Shown piece by piece: positions 44,861 through 64,000 of a stretch of DNA of 64,000 nt. Made by a program: the position numbers and the translations under genes. Each line of letters opens with the position of its first letter. Positions within the stretch are counted from its first letter, which is position 1. The stretch covers positions 41,820,307 to 41,884,306 of the forward strand of contig JAWZYU010000020.1 in the NCBI GenBank assembly GCA_038380435.1, written 5' to 3'. Source of the DNA: Ryuthela nishihirai (lineage: Eukaryota; Arthropoda; Arachnida; Araneae; Heptathelidae). The notes under the pieces were generated by a model. That model worked only from the letters and a program-made list of their open reading frames with translations. It searched no databases and was not told the origin of the DNA.

Positions 44861-46421
44861 TAGTGTCTGCACTCTTTGTACACACGAGAAAGTTTTTCCA
44901 AAAAAACTTTAATGTGCTCATAAATTTTATAAAAATGGTTGTAATAGGATGAGTTACTAGTTGGGACATTGAGCACATTACTTGGAGTGATTACATGACT
45001 ACAAAGCTACAATAATGTTCATAAGTTTGGCTTTCTGGGGTCCTATGTCAGACTAGCAACTAAAGCTATTTTTCATTAAACAAAAGACATGCAAACCCAT
45101 AAAAAATTAAAATGGTAAGGGTAAAAAAGATTGAGAAATATAAAAGACAAGGATAGAAAATCATGAGTATGATAGTGGAAAAGAAACACAACTTGTATTG
45201 AAAGTCCAACAAAAGTTTGATTGTTCACACTTGCTAATTATTTTCATATTTTATTGCACTGATTCCTCTTGTGATTATTTTCTTTTGATATTTCTGCCTT
45301 TAATTAACCATATTGAACCATATCGAAATCAATGTTTCAGTCCCAAATTAATTTAATTAACAATATTTGGACCCAAATTAACATTTTGAAAAAAATAAAT
45401 AAAAAATATATAAAACTGAAATTAAAAAAAATTGTAAATGTATAGCAAGTTCTCACATGGGAAACAGTTTTAAAAAATGTATTTTAATTAATAACTGTAT
45501 CCTAATTAAAAATGGTTCTATAATCAGTATTCTGATATGGGCACATATGGACTAAAAAGGTTAAGCAAAATTCATTTGCAGTGGTTAAGAAATTATAAAA
45601 CTTTTCTTATTTTAATATCATGTGGCTGAAAAGAAAATTTACTATAATTCTGGTTTTACATTTTTAATAAATTTGGCCTTTTACACTATTATATGGCAAA
45701 TAAACATTTTATGGTTTAAGAACAGGTAGGAAACATCTACATGATAATTAATTAAAGAATGTTGACAATTACCATAAAGCTGAAATATATATCCCCTTTA
45801 ACCTGAAAAAAACTTATTAAACTGATATATTACAAAAATAACTATTAAGCATAATACATGTTTCTTATATATGAAATTTGAGTGTCAATCTGTTAAGATA
45901 ATGTGCACATGAGTAACATCTATTAAATAATAATGTTCATTAAAGCTATTTGACGACTGCTTTCATTTTAATATGCAATTTTGCAGTTTCACATTTGTTG
46001 TGTGAATATATATGTTGTGTTTCGAATATATGTATTATCTTGCAAACCCAGAAGAGTAAATATCACTTATATTTGATATATTTATCTTTTCAACAGTGCA
46101 CAAAGTCTTGGGTTAATTGAAACAGTTGTTAAAAATATTTTCTTTAAACACTAATTCATTCACACATTCATTTACTTATTGCACATTTTATTACATGTAA
46201 CAGCAGAATGTTAATGATAACTATTTATCACTGGAATGACACTTAATACTGTGCTTTGTATAATTTTAACAGCAGGCAAATATCACAAGCAAAAATGCTA
46301 TCTCCACTTTAACTGTGCTATTTAGTTGTGCTTTCTTAGGCACTTATATATTTGTGAAAAAGCAAATAAGTTATTATTAATGAAAAAAAAATAGTCACTT
46401 TACAACTGGTTCACATCAAAA

Positions 46422-62763
<16,342 letters not shown>

Positions 62764-63068
62764 CTGAGTAGAGCCTTGAAAAAATTATAAATTTATTGTA
62801 AGTACCAAGTTTGATTGCTATTACATAATAAAAATAATGGAATAAAAATGGCTATGGAAGGATAAGACAATATGCAAAAAAATGTTTCTATAACCTCTAA
62901 AATTATTAAACTTACATAATTCAACTCTACAGCTCAAAATAAAAAAAACTAATTATGAGTTGATTTCACTTATACTCATATCTTTAAAGATATATTCAAA
63001 GTTATTAATTCATTATAATGCATTTGAATATTAATACTTGTGATATTGTCTTTGGTTAATAAAAAACA

Positions 63069-63265
63069 AATACCCCCTCAAGCAGCTGCTTGCCACAGAG
63101 GTCTGACAGGGGCCTATCAGTTTATATGCCATAGTAGAAGGTCTGTGAGGATGGCAGGACCTCAGCAGAAAAACAACACAAACGTCCATGCCTTGTCCGG
63201 GGCTCGAACCCAGGTCCCTTAGATCAGTAGCCAAGTGCGTTAATCACTCGGCCATGGGACGGCTG
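63069..63265 (-). mobile_element. SINE2 copy, young full length (intronic)
   Basis: Minus-strand head at about 63190-63262 (A-box-like TGGCCGAGTGATTAACGC, B box GGTTCGAGCCC) and tail GCTGCTTGAGGGGGTA. The flanking CAAATAC on both sides is a possible 7-bp target duplication. Confidence 0.88.
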
Positions 63266-63334
63266 TTTGGCAAATACATAATTATACAGGTGCTTAGCTA
63301 CGGGAGAGAGGCTCCCCCACTCCCAAGTAAATTG

Positions 63335-64000
63335 AAGTTGGCAAAATTTGAAATGACTTCATAAAATCCAGGTGAGTTGTGAAAATTGGGATTGTTTTTG
63401 TGAAATTAAGGAGAGTTGGCAAAATCAAGACAACTTGGAAAAATGCAGGAGAGTTGGTAAAATTCGAAGTGACTTGGTTAAAATTCAGACAAGATGAAAA
63501 AATTTTACAAAAATTTTTACAAAAAATTTTTTTTTTTTGTAAAATTATGGCAAGTTCGCAAAATTGGGGAAACTTGGTATAATATAGAGAAGTTGGCAAA
63601 ATTCGAAGTCACTTGGTAAAATACAGGTGAGATGTAAAATTTGGGATTTTCTTTTTTGTAAAATTATGCTGAGTTGGCAAAATTGAGGTAACTTGGCATA
63701 ATCTAGGGAAGATGGGAAAATTGAAGTGACTCGGCAAAATTCGAAGTCACTTGGTGAAGTTCAGGTGAGATGTAAAAATTGGTTCTTTTTTTATATAAAA
63801 TTATGGTGTGTTAGCAAATTTAGGCAACTTTGCCAAATCTAAGGGAGTTAGCAAAATTCAAAGCCACTTGGTAAAATACAGTTGTGAAAGTTGGGATTGT
63901 TTTTGAAATTAAGGAGAGTTAGCAAAATCTTGGTCAGTTGGCAAAAATCGAGACAACTTGGAAAAAATTCAAAGTGATGTGAGTAAAGTTCAAATGAGAT
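63335..64000. repeat. Tandem repeat (minisatellite-like), runs off the window
   Basis: Variants of GTTGGCAAAATT, AAATTCGAAGTCACTTGGTA and CAGGTGAGATGTAAAA alternate with T-runs. The AAATTCGAAGT word recurs about every 110-150 bases (near 63450, 63600, 63737, 63855, 63967). Shorter TTGGCAAAAT sub-units of about 22 bases make up each block. Confidence 0.85.

Larger units (their letters stand above)
39586..46421. other. Long AT-rich tract, mostly unassigned
   Basis: Nearly 7 kb downstream of the SLC35E2 stop with few recognisable elements. It could contain that gene's 3' UTR: on the minus strand a candidate AATAAA lies at 46187-46192, and others exist. A local duplication and a tRNA-like relic are listed separately. 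Confidence 0.4.

Noticed and set aside
37304..46421. Additional SLC35E2 exons or another host gene
   Set aside because: The last coding exon ends in a stop at 46422. The tract shows no motif-bearing ORF. A long 3' UTR is possible but cannot be shown from sequence alone.
63335..64000. A CRISPR array
   Set aside because: The units vary in length and sequence, have no constant repeat/unique spacer pattern, and the genome is eukaryotic.

Overview
This is a eukaryotic, AT-rich window. It holds one recognisable host gene and a dense, layered set of mobile elements. The host gene is the 3' part of a nucleotide-sugar-transporter-like gene, SLC35E2, on the minus strand. Its introns obey GT-AG and keep frame, so the organism is an animal. 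The repeat spectrum (tRNA-derived SINEs, Jockey/I-like LINEs with an RNase H domain, Tc1, Tigger, hAT, PIF/Harbinger) and an arthropod-type orphan transposon family point to an arthropod. A chelicerate is my guess, not a demonstrated fact.

Layout. 1-5.4 kb: an almost intact Jockey/I-like non-LTR retrotransposon, with ORF1 intact and ORF2 broken by one TGA. 5.9-15.3 kb: a nested cluster of two tRNA-derived SINE families (called SINE1, about 385 bp, and SINE2, about 200 bp), many with clear target-site duplications, plus hairpin islands and a decayed Harbinger transposase. 15.8-24.3 kb: a decayed, AT-rich second LINE on the minus strand. A young 4.36-kb LTR retrotransposon has inserted into its RT active-site codons. 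25-39.6 kb: more SINEs, a LINE 3' fragment, a TIR element and a Tc1 relic. 39.6-46.4 kb: AT-rich, mostly unassigned. 46.4-62.8 kb: five exons of SLC35E2, whose introns carry Tigger, Tc1, hAT and SINE insertions, palindromic tRNA-like repeats and a 2.3-kb DNA transposon. 63.3-64 kb: a tandem repeat that runs off the window.

The main discovery candidate is the LTR element at 16,027-20,382. Its LTRs are near-identical, it has a tRNA-Leu primer-binding site, a polypurine tract and a 4-bp target duplication. It encodes one uninterrupted 1,066-residue ORF in which most of gag-pol is replaced. The order is a gag-like N-terminal coiled coil, an unassigned region, a thymidine-phosphorylase-like domain, a C2H2-finger-like stretch and a remnant of the integrase C-terminus. 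This looks like a young retrotransposon that captured spliced host coding sequence. Several thymidine phosphorylase active-site positions are changed.

A second candidate is the element at 52,566-54,844. It has terminal inverted repeats of about 110 bp around a broken copy of an orphan multicopy gene family, which suggests that family is a transposase.
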